Shown piece after piece: positions 35,006 to 49,495 of a stretch of 64,000 nt of DNA (positions within the stretch are counted from its first letter, which is position 1; every line of letters begins with the position of its first letter). Source of the stretch: Halohasta salina. Its GTDB lineage: Archaea > Halobacteriota > Halobacteria > Halobacteriales > Haloferacaceae. The translations under genes and the position numbers were made by a program. The notes under the pieces were generated by a model, which searched no databases, was not told the DNA's origin, and was given only the letters and a program-made list of their open reading frames with translations. The stretch is from assembly GCF_024178165.1 (NCBI RefSeq), contig NZ_JAMZIE010000002.1, forward strand, positions 124,001 to 188,000. Reading direction: 5' to 3'.

Positions 35006-36301
35006 TTAGTATCCGTCTTCGAGCGCCGCTTCCGCCCGGCGCATAAGTTCGCCGATCGGTCGACCCGTCTCGGCCGCGACCGCGGCCGCGTCGTCGTATT
35101 CGGCGCTCACATCGTAGACCTCGCCGTCGGTCGTGCTGGCTACTTTCACGTCGATGGCGTAGTTGGTGCCATCGACCGTGAGGTCGACTGTCTCGATCCG
35201 TCGATCGGCGGTCCAGCGGTGGCCCGCGCCGTGTTCGCGGACGCCCAGCGTTCCGGTCTCCAGCGCCAGCCGATGGGCGACGCGCTCGGCGTCCTCGGGC
35301 TTACAGATTACTTTGACGAGGTGGCCCGGTCTGGATTTCTTCATCGTCGCCGGGAGGATCGACACGTCACGGGCACCCGCGTCGGCCAGCGTCTCCTGGA
35401 GCCCGCCGAGCAGTTCCGGCGGGGCGTCGTCGAGGTTCGTCTCCAAAACCGTGATCGACTCCCGGTCGAGCCGCTGGCCGTCGTCACCGACAGTCGACCG
35501 GAGGACGTTGGGATAGCTCTCGAAGGAGCGGTCGCCAGCCCCGTAGCCCGAGGCCGTGACCGACAGCGCCGGCAGCGTGTCGACGCCGGTGGCGATCTCG
35601 GCGAGGATCGCCGCCCCGGTCGGGGTCAAGAGTTCGGCCTCGATCGGCCCGCCCCGGATCGGCCAGTCGGCCGTCTCGGCGATCTCGACGACCGCCGGCG
35701 CGGGGATCGGGTAGGTGCCGTGGCCCATCGCCTGCTGGCCGCCGCCGACCGATACCGGCGTGGTGACGATCCGGTCGACGTCGAGATCCGCAACGAGCAG
35801 CGCCGCCCCGACGATGTCGGCGATGGCGTCGTCCGCACCGACCTCATGGAAGTGGATCTCCTCGAGGGATTCGCCGTGGACTGCCGCCTCGGCCTCCCCG
35901 AGTCGCCGAAACGCCCCGAGGGCAGTGGTTTCGACCGCCTCGGGGAGGCCCATCCCCTCGACGATGTCGACGACCGTCTCGTAGTTCCGGTGGGGGCCGC
36001 GCCCCTCCGCCTTCCGGTCGTGATTATGATCATGGTCGTGATCGTGAGTATGACCCTGATCGTCGTCGTTGTCGACCGTCCCGTCTGCGGCCTCTCTCCC
36101 GTCACCACCGTCGTCGGTGACGACGACGTCGACCGTTGTCGCGGCGATCCCGTTTGTTATTGTCTCCTCGACTACGTACTCGACGGGGAGGGCGGACTCG
36201 ACGGGATCGAGCGCCGATCGGTCGGCACCGGCCGCCAACAGCGCGCCGAGAATCATATCGCCACTGGCACCCAGTCGGCCGTCGAACGCGAGCGTTCGCA
36301 T
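35006..36301 (-). CDS. larC: Nickel pincer cofactor biosynthesis protein LarC (DUF111)
   Basis: 431 residues. N-terminus FDGRLGASGDMILGALLAAG and the HFHEVGADDAIADIVG segment are DUF111/LarC signatures. A His-rich stretch (about 84-95, HTHDHDHDHNH) likely binds nickel. The C-terminal half (VLETNLDDAPPELLGGL, and LVKVICKPEDAERVA) is the LarC2 part. LarC inserts Ni into the P2TMN pincer cofactor of lactate racemase-like enzymes. In Lactobacillus it needs a frameshift between C1 and C2; here it is one continuous frame. No larA/larB/larE in the window. Confidence 0.92.
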   Translation of the reverse strand: MRTLAFDGRLGASGDMILGALLAAGADRSALDPVESALPVEYVVEETITNGIAATTVDVVVTDDGGDGREAADGTVDNDDDQGHTHDHDHDHNHDRKAEGRGPHRNYETVVDIVEGMGLPEAVETTALGAFRRLGEAEAAVHGESLEEIHFHEVGADDAIADIVGAALLVADLDVDRIVTTPVSVGGGQQAMGHGTYPIPAPAVVEIAETADWPIRGGPIEAELLTPTGAAILAEIATGVDTLPALSVTASGYGAGDRSFESYPNVLRSTVGDDGQRLDRESITVLETNLDDAPPELLGGLQETLADAGARDVSILPATMKKSRPGHLVKVICKPEDAERVAHRLALETGTLGVREHGAGHRWTADRRIETVDLTVDGTNYAIDVKVASTTDGEVYDVSAEYDDAAAVAAETGRPIGELMRRAEAALEDGY

Positions 36302-36480
36302 AGGTAGCGTTCGCCCCGCCAGTCAAAAACGAGTCCGATTTCGGGTCCTGATTCTTTAGTATGCAGTGACTACTCTCGGTCGACGATCGCTCCGAGACGC
36401 GATCCCTCGACCGGGGGAGCAGACGCCCATCGTGAGAAACATACACAAACCGAAACTAGTAACCGTTCGTATCGTGGGGC

Positions 36481-36488
36481 TTTTTTAA
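36481..36488 (+). promoter_or_regulatory. TATA box of pyruvate kinase
   Basis: TTTTTTAA centred 26-27 nt before ATG 36511, implying a leaderless transcript. Confidence 0.65.
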
Positions 36489-36510
36489 CTCGTCTTGCCA
36501 ACTTCGGGGC

Positions 36511-38265
36511 ATGAGAAACGCGAAAATCGTCTGTACACTCGGTCCAGCGTCGAGCGACACCGAGACTATTCGTTCGCTCGCCGAGGCCGGGATGTCTGTC
36601 GCCCGTCTCAATGCCAGCCACGGCTCGACCGAGCACCGCGCGACGGTGATCGACCGCATTCGTGAGGTCGACGCCGAACTGACCGAGCCGCTGGCGGCCA
36701 TGGTCGACCTCAAGGGACCGGAGGTCCGAACCGCCGAGATCGACTCGCCGGTCATGCTGGAGACCGGCTCGGAGGTCGTCTTCGCCGAGGGCGACACCTC
36801 GACGCCGGAGTTCGTTGGCCTGACCGTCTCGATCGCCGAGTGCGAGCCCGGTGACACCATCCTGCTCGACGACGGTCGCATCGAGGCCACCGTCGAGCGC
36901 GTCGACGGCGAGGAAGTCGTCGCCGAGATCATCTCCGGCGGCAAGCTCCAGAGCCGCAAAGGCGTCAACATCCCCGGCGTCGACCTCGATATCGAACTCA
37001 TCACCGAGGCCGACCGCGCGGAACTCCAGCTTGCGGCCGACAAGGGCGCGGACTTCGTCGCGGCCTCGTTCGTCCGGGACGCCGAGGACGTCTACAAGAT
37101 CGTCGACAAGCTCGACGAGTTCGGCGGCGGCGAGATCCCCGTCATCGCCAAGATCGAACGCGCCGGTGCGGTCGAGAACCTCAAAGAGATCGTCAGCGCC
37201 GCCGACGGCGTGATGGTCGCCCGCGGCGACCTCGGCGTCGAGTGCCCGCTGGAAGACGTCCCGGTCATCCAGAAACGCATCATCAAAACGAGTGTCGACG
37301 CCGGCGTCCCCGTCATCACGGCGACGGAGATGCTCGACTCGATGGTCCACTCCCGGCGGCCGACCCGCGCGGAGGCCTCCGACGTGGCCAACGCCGTCCT
37401 CGACGGCACCGACGCCGTCATGCTCTCCGGGGAGACCGCTATCGGCGACCATCCGGTTCGGGTCGTCGAGACGATGGCCAATATCGTCGAAGGTGTCGAG
37501 GAGACCGACGAGTACGCCGAGAGCATCGAACAGCGCGTGCCGACGGCCACCGACCAGTCGCGGACCGAGGCACTGGCACGGTCGGCACGCTATCTGGCCC
37601 GCGACATCGGGGCCTCCGCGGTGGTCGCCGCCAGCGAGTCCGGCTACACCGCCCGGAAGACCGCCAAGTTCCGCCCACAGGTCCCGATCCTCGCCACGAC
37701 ACCCAACGACAGAGTGCGCCGCGAGCTGGCACTCGTCTGGGGAGTTATTCCGCGGTACTGCGAGTACAAGGAGAACGTCGAGACGATCCTCGAAGGGAGC
37801 GTACAGAAGGCGATCGACGCCGGAGCCGCCGAGAGCGGCGACACCGTCGTTGCCATCTCCGGCATGATGTCGAACCTCGAACGGTCACAGACGACCAACA
37901 TGCTGAAGGTCCACGTCGCCGCCGAACAGATCGCCACCGGCAAGCAGATCGTCGGCGGCCGGGTGGCCGGGCCACTGGCCCGGCTCGACGACGGCGACCT
38001 CTCGGCGGTCACCGAGGGAGCGATCGTCTCGCTGCCGACCGACTTCGACGGCGAGTTCACCGGCGACATCGAGAAGATCGGCGGTATCGTCGACAGCCGC
38101 GAGGGGATGACCGGCTACCCGGCAGTTGTCGCCCGCGAACTCGGGATCCCGATGCTCAGCGGCGCGACGATACCCGAGCGGATCGACGAGGGTGAAACAA
38201 TCAGCGTCGACGCCGAACGCGGGATCGTCTTCGAAGGGGACGTCCGCCGAACACCCAGACGGTAG
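36511..38265 (+). CDS. pyk: Pyruvate kinase with C-terminal PEP-mobile domain
   Basis: 584 residues, longer than the usual 470-480. The catalytic core is intact (MRNAKIVCTLGPASS at start, the IAKIER segment around residue 213 with the catalytic Lys, and MVARGDLGVE binding Mg2+). It converts PEP and ADP to pyruvate and ATP. The extra C-terminal ~100 residues are a PEP-synthase-type mobile domain like that of Bacillus Pyk, but at the normal TSH position there is TGY (534-536), so the phospho-His is missing. Confidence 0.95.
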   Translation: MRNAKIVCTLGPASSDTETIRSLAEAGMSVARLNASHGSTEHRATVIDRIREVDAELTEPLAAMVDLKGPEVRTAEIDSPVMLETGSEVVFAEGDTSTPEFVGLTVSIAECEPGDTILLDDGRIEATVERVDGEEVVAEIISGGKLQSRKGVNIPGVDLDIELITEADRAELQLAADKGADFVAASFVRDAEDVYKIVDKLDEFGGGEIPVIAKIERAGAVENLKEIVSAADGVMVARGDLGVECPLEDVPVIQKRIIKTSVDAGVPVITATEMLDSMVHSRRPTRAEASDVANAVLDGTDAVMLSGETAIGDHPVRVVETMANIVEGVEETDEYAESIEQRVPTATDQSRTEALARSARYLARDIGASAVVAASESGYTARKTAKFRPQVPILATTPNDRVRRELALVWGVIPRYCEYKENVETILEGSVQKAIDAGAAESGDTVVAISGMMSNLERSQTTNMLKVHVAAEQIATGKQIVGGRVAGPLARLDDGDLSAVTEGAIVSLPTDFDGEFTGDIEKIGGIVDSREGMTGYPAVVARELGIPMLSGATIPERIDEGETISVDAERGIVFEGDVRRTPRR

Positions 38266-38295
38266 GCCTATGTGTGCGGCGACCCTGTCTCCGGT

Positions 38296-38490
38296 ATGAG
38301 TCAGGGCCCCGAATCCCAGTCGGACGACGACCACGAGTGGCGGTTCGGCATCGACGACGTCGGCCCCGAGGCCGAGGTCGACGAACCGGAGCCCGATCCT
38401 ATCGAACCCGAGCCGATCTCGGTGGAACACGCCGTCTTCGTCGGCCTCGGGATCGCACTCACCGTCGGGCTCATCGCGACCGCTCTCTAG
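38296..38490 (+). CDS. Small single-TM protein with acidic N-terminus
   Basis: 64 residues from ATG 38296 (MSQGPESQSDDDHEW). A polar acidic N-terminal part (WRFGIDDVGPEAEVDEPEPDP) and one C-terminal TM helix (about 47-64, AVFVGLGIALTVGLIATAL). Similar to a haloarchaeal DUF7312-like family. Role unknown. Confidence 0.7.
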   Translation: MSQGPESQSDDDHEWRFGIDDVGPEAEVDEPEPDPIEPEPISVEHAVFVGLGIALTVGLIATAL

Positions 38491-38547
38491 CTGCCACCGC
38501 ATCCCCGGCATGCAAGCGTTAAACGGATCGAACACCTACAGGTGGTT

Positions 38548-39162
38548 ATGCTCCAGTTGGACCTCGTGAGCCCGGAGACACTCCCCCTGTTGCTCGTGAC
38601 GGCCGGGCTGTTGATCTCGCTGGTCGAGGCGCTGGCCCCCGGAGCGAACTTCATCGTCGTCGGGATCGGCCTGCTGGGTGCTGGCCTCGCTGGCCTGCTT
38701 TTGAGCCCACTGATCGTCCTCAATCCCTTCGTCCTCGGACTGCTGGTCCTGCTGTTCGGCGGGATCGGCTTCTACCTGTACAACGAGTTCGACTTCTACG
38801 GCGGGAAGGGCCAACAGCAGACGCGTGACTCCGGGGCGCTGCAGGGCAAAACCGGTCGGGTCACCGAACGGGTCACCCCATCGGGTGGTGAGGTCAAACT
38901 CCAAGGTGGTGGCTTCAACCCCTACTACTCGGCCCGCGCGCTCGACACCGAGATCCCCGAAGGCACCGACGTGATGGTCGTCGACCCCGGAGGAGGGAAC
39001 GTCGTCACCGTCGAGGCGCTGTCGATCATCGAAGACGACATCGACCGTGAGTTGGCCCGCGGCCGCGCCGAGGCCGAGTCGCCGCCCCAACAGGACGAAT
39101 CGGCCGCCGAAGAGTTCATCGAACGCCAGCCCGACGCCGCAGAACGCGAGCGCGAACGGTAG
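38548..39162 (+). CDS. nfeD: NfeD-like membrane protein
   Basis: 204 residues from ATG 38548 (a GTG at 38542 is an alternative). Three or four TM helices in the first 90 residues (TLPLLLVTAGLLISL, FIVVGIGLLGAGLAGLLL, FVLGLLVLLFGGIGFYLYN), then an OB-fold-like NfeD C-domain (ALQGKTGRVTERVTP, VVDPGGGNVVTVEALS). It lies 83 nt upstream of an SPFH protein gene, the typical nfeD-stomatin pair; NfeD and SPFH proteins together form membrane microdomains. Confidence 0.9.
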   Translation: MLQLDLVSPETLPLLLVTAGLLISLVEALAPGANFIVVGIGLLGAGLAGLLLSPLIVLNPFVLGLLVLLFGGIGFYLYNEFDFYGGKGQQQTRDSGALQGKTGRVTERVTPSGGEVKLQGGGFNPYYSARALDTEIPEGTDVMVVDPGGGNVVTVEALSIIEDDIDRELARGRAEAESPPQQDESAAEEFIERQPDAAERERER

Positions 39163-39245
39163 CTGTTCGTATTTATATTTATCTCTACGTGTCTGAATGA
39201 AATACTGAAGCCAACCCTTATGCCCCTGTCAGTCCAAAAACTGGT

Positions 39246-40394
39246 ATGGAACCACTCGTACTACAGGGCGCGCTGACGTTCACGGCCGTCGGGCTGCTGT
39301 TCCTGTTTTTCGCCATTATCGTGGTCTGGCAGACCGTCGAGATCGTCGACGCCTACGAGAAGGAGGCGTTGACCGTCTTCGGGGAGTACCGCAAACTGCT
39401 CGAACCGGGGTTCAACATCATCCCGCCGTTCGTCTCCCGGACCTATCCGTTCGACATGCGAACCCAGACGCTGGACGTGCCGCGGCAGGAGGCGATCACC
39501 CGTGACAACTCCCCTGTCACGGCCGACGCGGTCGTCTACATCAAGGTCATGGACGCCAAGAAGGCCTTCCTCGAGGTCGACGACTACAAGAAGGCGGTCT
39601 CGAACCTCGCCCAGACTACCTTGCGGGCCGTGCTGGGTGACATGGAACTCGACGATACGCTGAACAAGCGCCAGCAGATCAACTCGAAGATCCGGACCGA
39701 ACTCGACGAACCCACCGACGAGTGGGGGATCCGTGTCGAGAGCGTCGAAGTACGGGAGGTCAACCCCTCGAAGGACGTCCAGCAGGCGATGGAACAACAG
39801 ACCTCCGCCGAGCGCCGTCGACGCGCGATGATCCTCGAAGCCCAAGGTGAACGGCGCAGTGCCGTCGAGAAGGCCGAAGGTGACAAACAGTCCAACATCA
39901 TCCGCGCCCAGGGTGAAAAACAGAGCCAGATCCTCGAAGCACAGGGGGATGCGATTTCGACCGTGCTGCGCGCGAAATCCGCCGAGGCGATGGGCGAGCG
40001 CGCCATCATCGAACGCGGCATGGAAACCCTCGAATCCATCGGTCAGGGCGACTCGTCGACGTTCATCCTCCCGCAGGAACTCACCTCGCTGGTGGGTCGG
40101 TACGGCAAGACGCTCACCGGCAGCGACGTCCAGGAATCCGAAAGGCTCGAAGGAAAAGAGTTCGACGAGGAGAGCCGGAAGATGCTCGGTCTCGACGACA
40201 TCGACGAGATTCTCGGCGAGATCGATCAGGCCGCCGAGATGGACATCGAACAGCTCGAACAGGAGGCCGAACAGGTCAAAGCCGGCGACGCGAACATCAA
40301 GGGTGCCGAGGAGGTCATCGACGAGGAGACGCTCACCGAATCCGAGCCCTCGGCCGACGGCGGCCGCGAACGCGAGACCGAGACCGAACAGTAG
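39246..40394 (+). CDS. SPFH/Band 7 (stomatin-like) protein, copy 2
   Basis: 382 residues from ATG 39246. One N-terminal TM helix (about 8-32), then a Band 7 domain (YEKEALTVFGEYRKLLEPG to SVEVREVNPSKDVQQAM), a long coiled coil, and an acidic C-terminus. It is partner of NfeD just upstream. The paralog at 25500-26645 shares the coiled-coil part at near-identity while the N-terminal domains differ (for example RTYPFDMRTQTLDV here, RTYRFDMRTRIIDV there). Confidence 0.93.
   Translation: MEPLVLQGALTFTAVGLLFLFFAIIVVWQTVEIVDAYEKEALTVFGEYRKLLEPGFNIIPPFVSRTYPFDMRTQTLDVPRQEAITRDNSPVTADAVVYIKVMDAKKAFLEVDDYKKAVSNLAQTTLRAVLGDMELDDTLNKRQQINSKIRTELDEPTDEWGIRVESVEVREVNPSKDVQQAMEQQTSAERRRRAMILEAQGERRSAVEKAEGDKQSNIIRAQGEKQSQILEAQGDAISTVLRAKSAEAMGERAIIERGMETLESIGQGDSSTFILPQELTSLVGRYGKTLTGSDVQESERLEGKEFDEESRKMLGLDDIDEILGEIDQAAEMDIEQLEQEAEQVKAGDANIKGAEEVIDEETLTESEPSADGGRERETETEQ
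39966..40105 (+). repeat. Converted tract shared with the SPFH gene at 25500-26645
   Basis: 140 nt matching the reverse complement of 25699-25838 at 138 positions. Shorter identical runs go on upstream in both coiled-coil regions (39795-39965), with more synonymous changes. Confidence 0.95.
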
Positions 40395-40543
40395 TCGGTC
40401 ACTACCGGTCGCCACTCGCTGCCTGTCGGTATGTACACCGACAGTAGTCGGCCGAAAACACGACAGTAGCCGGCCCCTACCAGCCCGTCAGAACGAATTA
40501 GGGTCGAAGTACTTTTAGTGTGGATGTCGCCTACGGACGGGTA

Positions 40544-41170
40544 ATGGGAGATCCGGTCGACGAACGAAAACGGACGACACTTCGGCGGTTCGCCGCCCTC
40601 GGCGCGACCGCCCCGTTCGCCGGCCTCGCCAGCGGTGCCGAGGGAAGCGGCGAGGAGTCGGCCTCCCGCAGCGAGGTCCCCGACGCGATCCGGGGGTATC
40701 TGTCGACCACACCCGGCGCACACTTCTCGAAACTCCGGGACGATCTCAAGCTCGGAACGGGCGAGACCCAACACCACCTTCGGGCGTTGATCGATGCGGA
40801 GGCCGTCGAGGCCCGCCGGGACGGCGAGTACCGACGGTTCTTCCCGGCCGGGCAGTTCTCCGAGTTCGAGCGGACCGCTCTCGGCTACCTTCGGCGGGAG
40901 ACCCCCCGCCGCATGGTGATCGAACTGCTCGAATCGCCAGCGGAGACGGGAAGCGAACTCGCCGATCGACTGTCGGTCTCCCGGGCGACCGTCAGCACCT
41001 ACGCGGGCGACCTCGAAGCCGCCGGCCTGCTGGACCGCTCGGAGCAGTACGTCGTCGCCGAACCCGAGACCGTGCTGATGCTGTTGCTCAGGTATGCGAA
41101 CTCCTTCGGCCCGGATGCCGTCGACTTCGCCGCGAGAGCCGACGACCTCATCCGGGTCGACCGCGCCTGA
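40544..41170 (+). CDS. Two-winged-helix transcriptional regulator with Tat-like N-terminus
   Basis: 208 residues from ATG 40544. The N-terminus (RKRTTLRRFAALGATAPFAGLASG) looks like a twin-arginine leader. Then a winged-helix domain with TTPGAHFSKLRDDLKLGTGETQHHLRALI (about 55-83) and a second one (VIELLESPAETGSELADRLSVSRATVSTYAGDL, about 127-160). This is a DNA-binding regulator, not obviously an exported protein, so the leader-like start may be a mimic. Targets unknown; it lies 1 nt before the convergent gyrA stop. Confidence 0.82.
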   Translation: MGDPVDERKRTTLRRFAALGATAPFAGLASGAEGSGEESASRSEVPDAIRGYLSTTPGAHFSKLRDDLKLGTGETQHHLRALIDAEAVEARRDGEYRRFFPAGQFSEFERTALGYLRRETPRRMVIELLESPAETGSELADRLSVSRATVSTYAGDLEAAGLLDRSEQYVVAEPETVLMLLLRYANSFGPDAVDFAARADDLIRVDRA

Positions 41171-45955
<4,785 letters not shown>

Positions 45956-48376
45956 ATGACGTCATTTCAGGCGGAACTCGGTGCCGACGAGGGGATCGCC
46001 GAAGAGTTGGCCAAGGGCCAACGGGAGATCTCCATCGCCGAGTTCTTCGAGAAGAACAAACACATGCTCGGCTTCGACTCGGGCGCCCGGGGGCTCGTGA
46101 CGGCTGTCAAGGAGGCCGTCGACAACGCCCTCGACGCGACCGAGGAGGCCGGCTTCCGCCCCGACATCTACGTCGAGATCGCCGAGGTCGGCGACTACTA
46201 CCGACTCATCATTGAGGACAACGGGCCCGGTATCACCAAAGAACAGCTCCCCAAGGTCTTCGGGAAACTACTGTATGGCTCGCGGTTCCACGCCCGCGAA
46301 CAGTCCCGCGGCCAACAGGGGATCGGGATCTCGGCGGCCGTCCTCTACTCCCAACTGACCAGCGGCAAGCCCGCCAAGATCACGAGCCGGACACAGGAAG
46401 CCGAGCAGGCCGAGTACTTCGAGCTGATCATCGACACCGACACCAACGAGCCCGAAATCCGGGCCTCCGAGTCGACCACGTGGGACCGAACTCACGGGAC
46501 TCGGATCGAGTTGGAGATGGAGGCCAATATGCGGGCCCGCCAGCAGCTCCACGACTACATCAAACACACGGCGGTCGTCAACCCCCACGCCCGCATTGAA
46601 CTCCGTGAGCCCGGACTCGACGAACCCCTGAAGTTCGAGCGGGGGACCGACCAACTGCCCGCCGAGACCAGCGAGATCCGCCCGCACCCCCACGGGGTCG
46701 AACTCGGGACGCTGTTGAAGATGCTGGCGGCGACCGAATCCTACTCGATCTCCGGCTTCTTGCAGGAGGAGTTCACCCGCGTCGGCAAGAAGACCGCCTC
46801 CAAGGTGCTCGATGCGTTCCGTGACCGTCACTACGGCCGAGAGGTCTCGTGGCCGACACCCTCCCTCGACGTCGACATCGAGGCGGCAGTCACCGAGGCG
46901 GTCTCGAACAAGGGCGCAGACGCCACCGCATCGTTCGCAAGCGAGGTCGAATCGGTGCTGGCCTCCCGCGAGCGAACGGCCCGCTTCGAACTCCGCGAGA
47001 TCGTCGACAACGTTGCCGAAAGCGTCGCCGCCGACACCGGTCGCACCTTCGGCTCGACGGTCCGCGAGAAAGCGGTCGACGCCGCGTGGGGCGAACTCAC
47101 CGCCTTCGAGCCGGACGCCGAGGACGGCCGGGACCACCTCACGCCAGCGATCTACACGCTGGTCGACGAGGCCACGAGCACCCGCAAGGACGACGCGACG
47201 GTGCAGGCGCTGGCCGAGCGGATCGCCCGGCGACTCGGCAACCGCGAGGGGGCGGCCTTCCGGCTGACGCACACGGAGCTAGAAGGGCTGGTCGACGACG
47301 CGGCCGACGCGACCGTCGAGTACGACGACGTGACCGTCGGCGACACCGCCCGCGAGAACATCATCGAGGCACTGTGGAAGGTCTCACGGACGGTGCCGGA
47401 CGACCCGCCGAAGGTCCGCGAGATCGCCGACAGCCGCGATACCGCCAGCGAACTGCTGGAGGCGATGCGGGAGACCAACATCCTCGCGCCGCCGACCGAC
47501 TGTCTGTCGCCGATCACGGCCGAACTGGTCGAGGCAGGGCTGAAAAAGGAGTATGACGCCGACTTCTATGCCGCCGCGACGCGCGACGCGGACGTCCATG
47601 GCGGCGACCCCTTCATTGTCGAGGCCGGGATCGCCTACGGCGGCGAACTCACATCGGAAGGCAAAGTCGACCTCCTCCGGTTCGCCAACCGCGTCCCGCT
47701 GGTCTACCAGCAGGGAGCGTGTGCCATCACCGACGTCGTCAAGGGCATCGGCTGGCGGAACTACCGGCTCGACCAGCCCGGCGGTAGCGGGATCCCCAAC
47801 GGCCCCGCAGTCATTATGGTCCACGTCGCCTCGACAAACGTTCCCTTCACCAGCGAGTCGAAGGATGCGCTGGCGAACATCCCGGCGATCGAAGACGAGA
47901 TCGAGCTGGCGATCCGCGAGGCCGCCCGCGAGCTCAAATCCTACCTCAACAAGCAGCGCTCGCTCCAGAAGCGCCAACAGAAACAGGACGTCCTCAGTCG
48001 GATCCTCCCGGAGATGGCCGACAAGGTCGCCGAGGTCACGGGGCGAGAACGACCCAACATCGAGGGGGCGATGGGCCGGATTATGAACAACCTCTGTATC
48101 GACCGCGAGGTCGACGACGGGACGGTGACGCTGTCGGTGGAAAACTACTCCGACCGGAGCGAGACCCCCGAAATCACCGAGATCGTCAGCGTCGAACCGC
48201 AGGATCTCAACGGCGATGCGACCGTCGTCGACCTCGACGGCGAATGGTACGTCCAGTGGTCGCCCGCCGTCTCGGCCGGCGAGGAAAGCGAGATCAGCTA
48301 TTCGGTCGACGGTGAGGCCGATTTCGAGATCACGGTCGACGGGATCGAAGACGAGAAACTAACCCTCAACGCCTAA
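45956..48376 (+). CDS. top6B: DNA topoisomerase VI subunit B
   Basis: 806 residues. GHKL ATPase: N-box [11 protein letters not shown] (about 51-61), G1 EDNGPGI (87-93), G2 [10 protein letters not shown] (119-128). The H2TH domain (about 262-292, [13 protein letters not shown]) is followed by an insertion of about 185 residues (about 295-480) not found in the shorter enzymes. The transducer domain resumes at MAPPTD-like [12 protein letters not shown] (509-520) and ends with an Ig-like domain (730-806). ATP gate of the type IIB topoisomerase for relaxation and decatenation. It is followed by top6A one nt later. Confidence 0.97.
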   Translation: MTSFQAELGADEGIAEELAKGQREISIAEFFEKNKHMLGFDSGARGLVTAVKEAVDNALDATEEAGFRPDIYVEIAEVGDYYRLIIEDNGPGITKEQLPKVFGKLLYGSRFHAREQSRGQQGIGISAAVLYSQLTSGKPAKITSRTQEAEQAEYFELIIDTDTNEPEIRASESTTWDRTHGTRIELEMEANMRARQQLHDYIKHTAVVNPHARIELREPGLDEPLKFERGTDQLPAETSEIRPHPHGVELGTLLKMLAATESYSISGFLQEEFTRVGKKTASKVLDAFRDRHYGREVSWPTPSLDVDIEAAVTEAVSNKGADATASFASEVESVLASRERTARFELREIVDNVAESVAADTGRTFGSTVREKAVDAAWGELTAFEPDAEDGRDHLTPAIYTLVDEATSTRKDDATVQALAERIARRLGNREGAAFRLTHTELEGLVDDAADATVEYDDVTVGDTARENIIEALWKVSRTVPDDPPKVREIADSRDTASELLEAMRETNILAPPTDCLSPITAELVEAGLKKEYDADFYAAATRDADVHGGDPFIVEAGIAYGGELTSEGKVDLLRFANRVPLVYQQGACAITDVVKGIGWRNYRLDQPGGSGIPNGPAVIMVHVASTNVPFTSESKDALANIPAIEDEIELAIREAARELKSYLNKQRSLQKRQQKQDVLSRILPEMADKVAEVTGRERPNIEGAMGRIMNNLCIDREVDDGTVTLSVENYSDRSETPEITEIVSVEPQDLNGDATVVDLDGEWYVQWSPAVSAGEESEISYSVDGEADFEITVDGIEDEKLTLNA

Positions 48377-48377
48377 C

Positions 48378-49472
48378 ATGAGCACACAAACCAACGAAGA
48401 GCGAGCCCGAGAACAGCTCATCGACCTCGCCGCCGAGTTCTACGATCAGTTCGCCGGCGGCCAAATCCCCGAGATGACCCTGCCGACCCGGACCAAAAGC
48501 AACATCGAGTACGACAAAGACTCCGGGGTGTGGGTCTATGGCGACCGCACTTCCTCGCGGTCGGCCAACTCCGTGCGGGGGGCGCGCAAGCTCCTGAAAG
48601 CCGTCTACACCATCGAGTTCCTCGCCCAACAGTTGGACGAGGACCGGTCCTCTACGCTGCGAGAGCTCTACTACCTCTCCGAATCGTGGGACAACACCGA
48701 GGCCCACTTCTCCGATCAGGACGAGTCCAATCAGCTGATCGAGGACCTCGAAATCGTCTCGGGGGTCACCCGCGAGGACTTCCACATGCGGCCCGAGGAG
48801 TCCGGCGCGACGCTGATGGGCCCGCTGCAGATCCGCGAGCAGACCCGCCGTGGAGAACGCGAGATCCACTGTCAGGAGGACGTCGGCGAGGGTGGGTATC
48901 AGATCCCGAACAATCCCGATACCATCGAGTTCCTCGACAACGACATCGACTTCGTCCTCTGTGTGGAGACCGGCGGGATGCGCGACCGGCTGATCGAAAA
49001 CGGGTTCGACGAGCAGTACAACTGTCTCGTCGTCCACCTCAAGGGCCAGCCCGCCCGTGCCACGCGACGGATCATCAAACGCCTCCACGACGAACTCGAC
49101 CTGCCCGTCACCGTGTTCTGTGACGGTGACCCGTGGTCCTACCGCATCTACGGCTCGGTTGCATATGGGTCGATCAAGTCCGCCCACCTCTCGGAGTATC
49201 TGGCGACGCCGGAAGCGGAGTATATTGGCATCCAGCCGCAAGATATCGTCGACTACGATCTGCCGACCGATCCACTGGCCGATTCGGATATCAATGCCCT
49301 CGAATCCGAACTGACCGATCCGCGCTACCAGACCGACTACTGGGAAGAGCAGATCGAACTCCAACTCGACATCGGGAAGAAGGCCGAACAGCAGGCACTG
49401 GCAGCCCGTGGGCTGGATTTCGTCACCGAGACGTATCTCCCCGAGCGGCTCGACTCGATGGACGTTATCTGA
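48378..49472 (+). CDS. top6A: DNA topoisomerase VI subunit A
   Basis: 364 residues. Catalytic tyrosine in [11 protein letters not shown] (Tyr98 or Tyr99) of the 5Y-CAP domain, and a TOPRIM domain with [11 protein letters not shown] and VFCDGDPW (DxD). Homologue of Spo11. Cleaves DNA with 2-nt 5' overhangs. Coupled to top6B: one nt separates stop and ATG. Confidence 0.97.
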   Translation: MSTQTNEERAREQLIDLAAEFYDQFAGGQIPEMTLPTRTKSNIEYDKDSGVWVYGDRTSSRSANSVRGARKLLKAVYTIEFLAQQLDEDRSSTLRELYYLSESWDNTEAHFSDQDESNQLIEDLEIVSGVTREDFHMRPEESGATLMGPLQIREQTRRGEREIHCQEDVGEGGYQIPNNPDTIEFLDNDIDFVLCVETGGMRDRLIENGFDEQYNCLVVHLKGQPARATRRIIKRLHDELDLPVTVFCDGDPWSYRIYGSVAYGSIKSAHLSEYLATPEAEYIGIQPQDIVDYDLPTDPLADSDINALESELTDPRYQTDYWEEQIELQLDIGKKAEQQALAARGLDFVTETYLPERLDSMDVI

Positions 49473-49495
49473 CCCGGTCGACGATCGATGTATCG

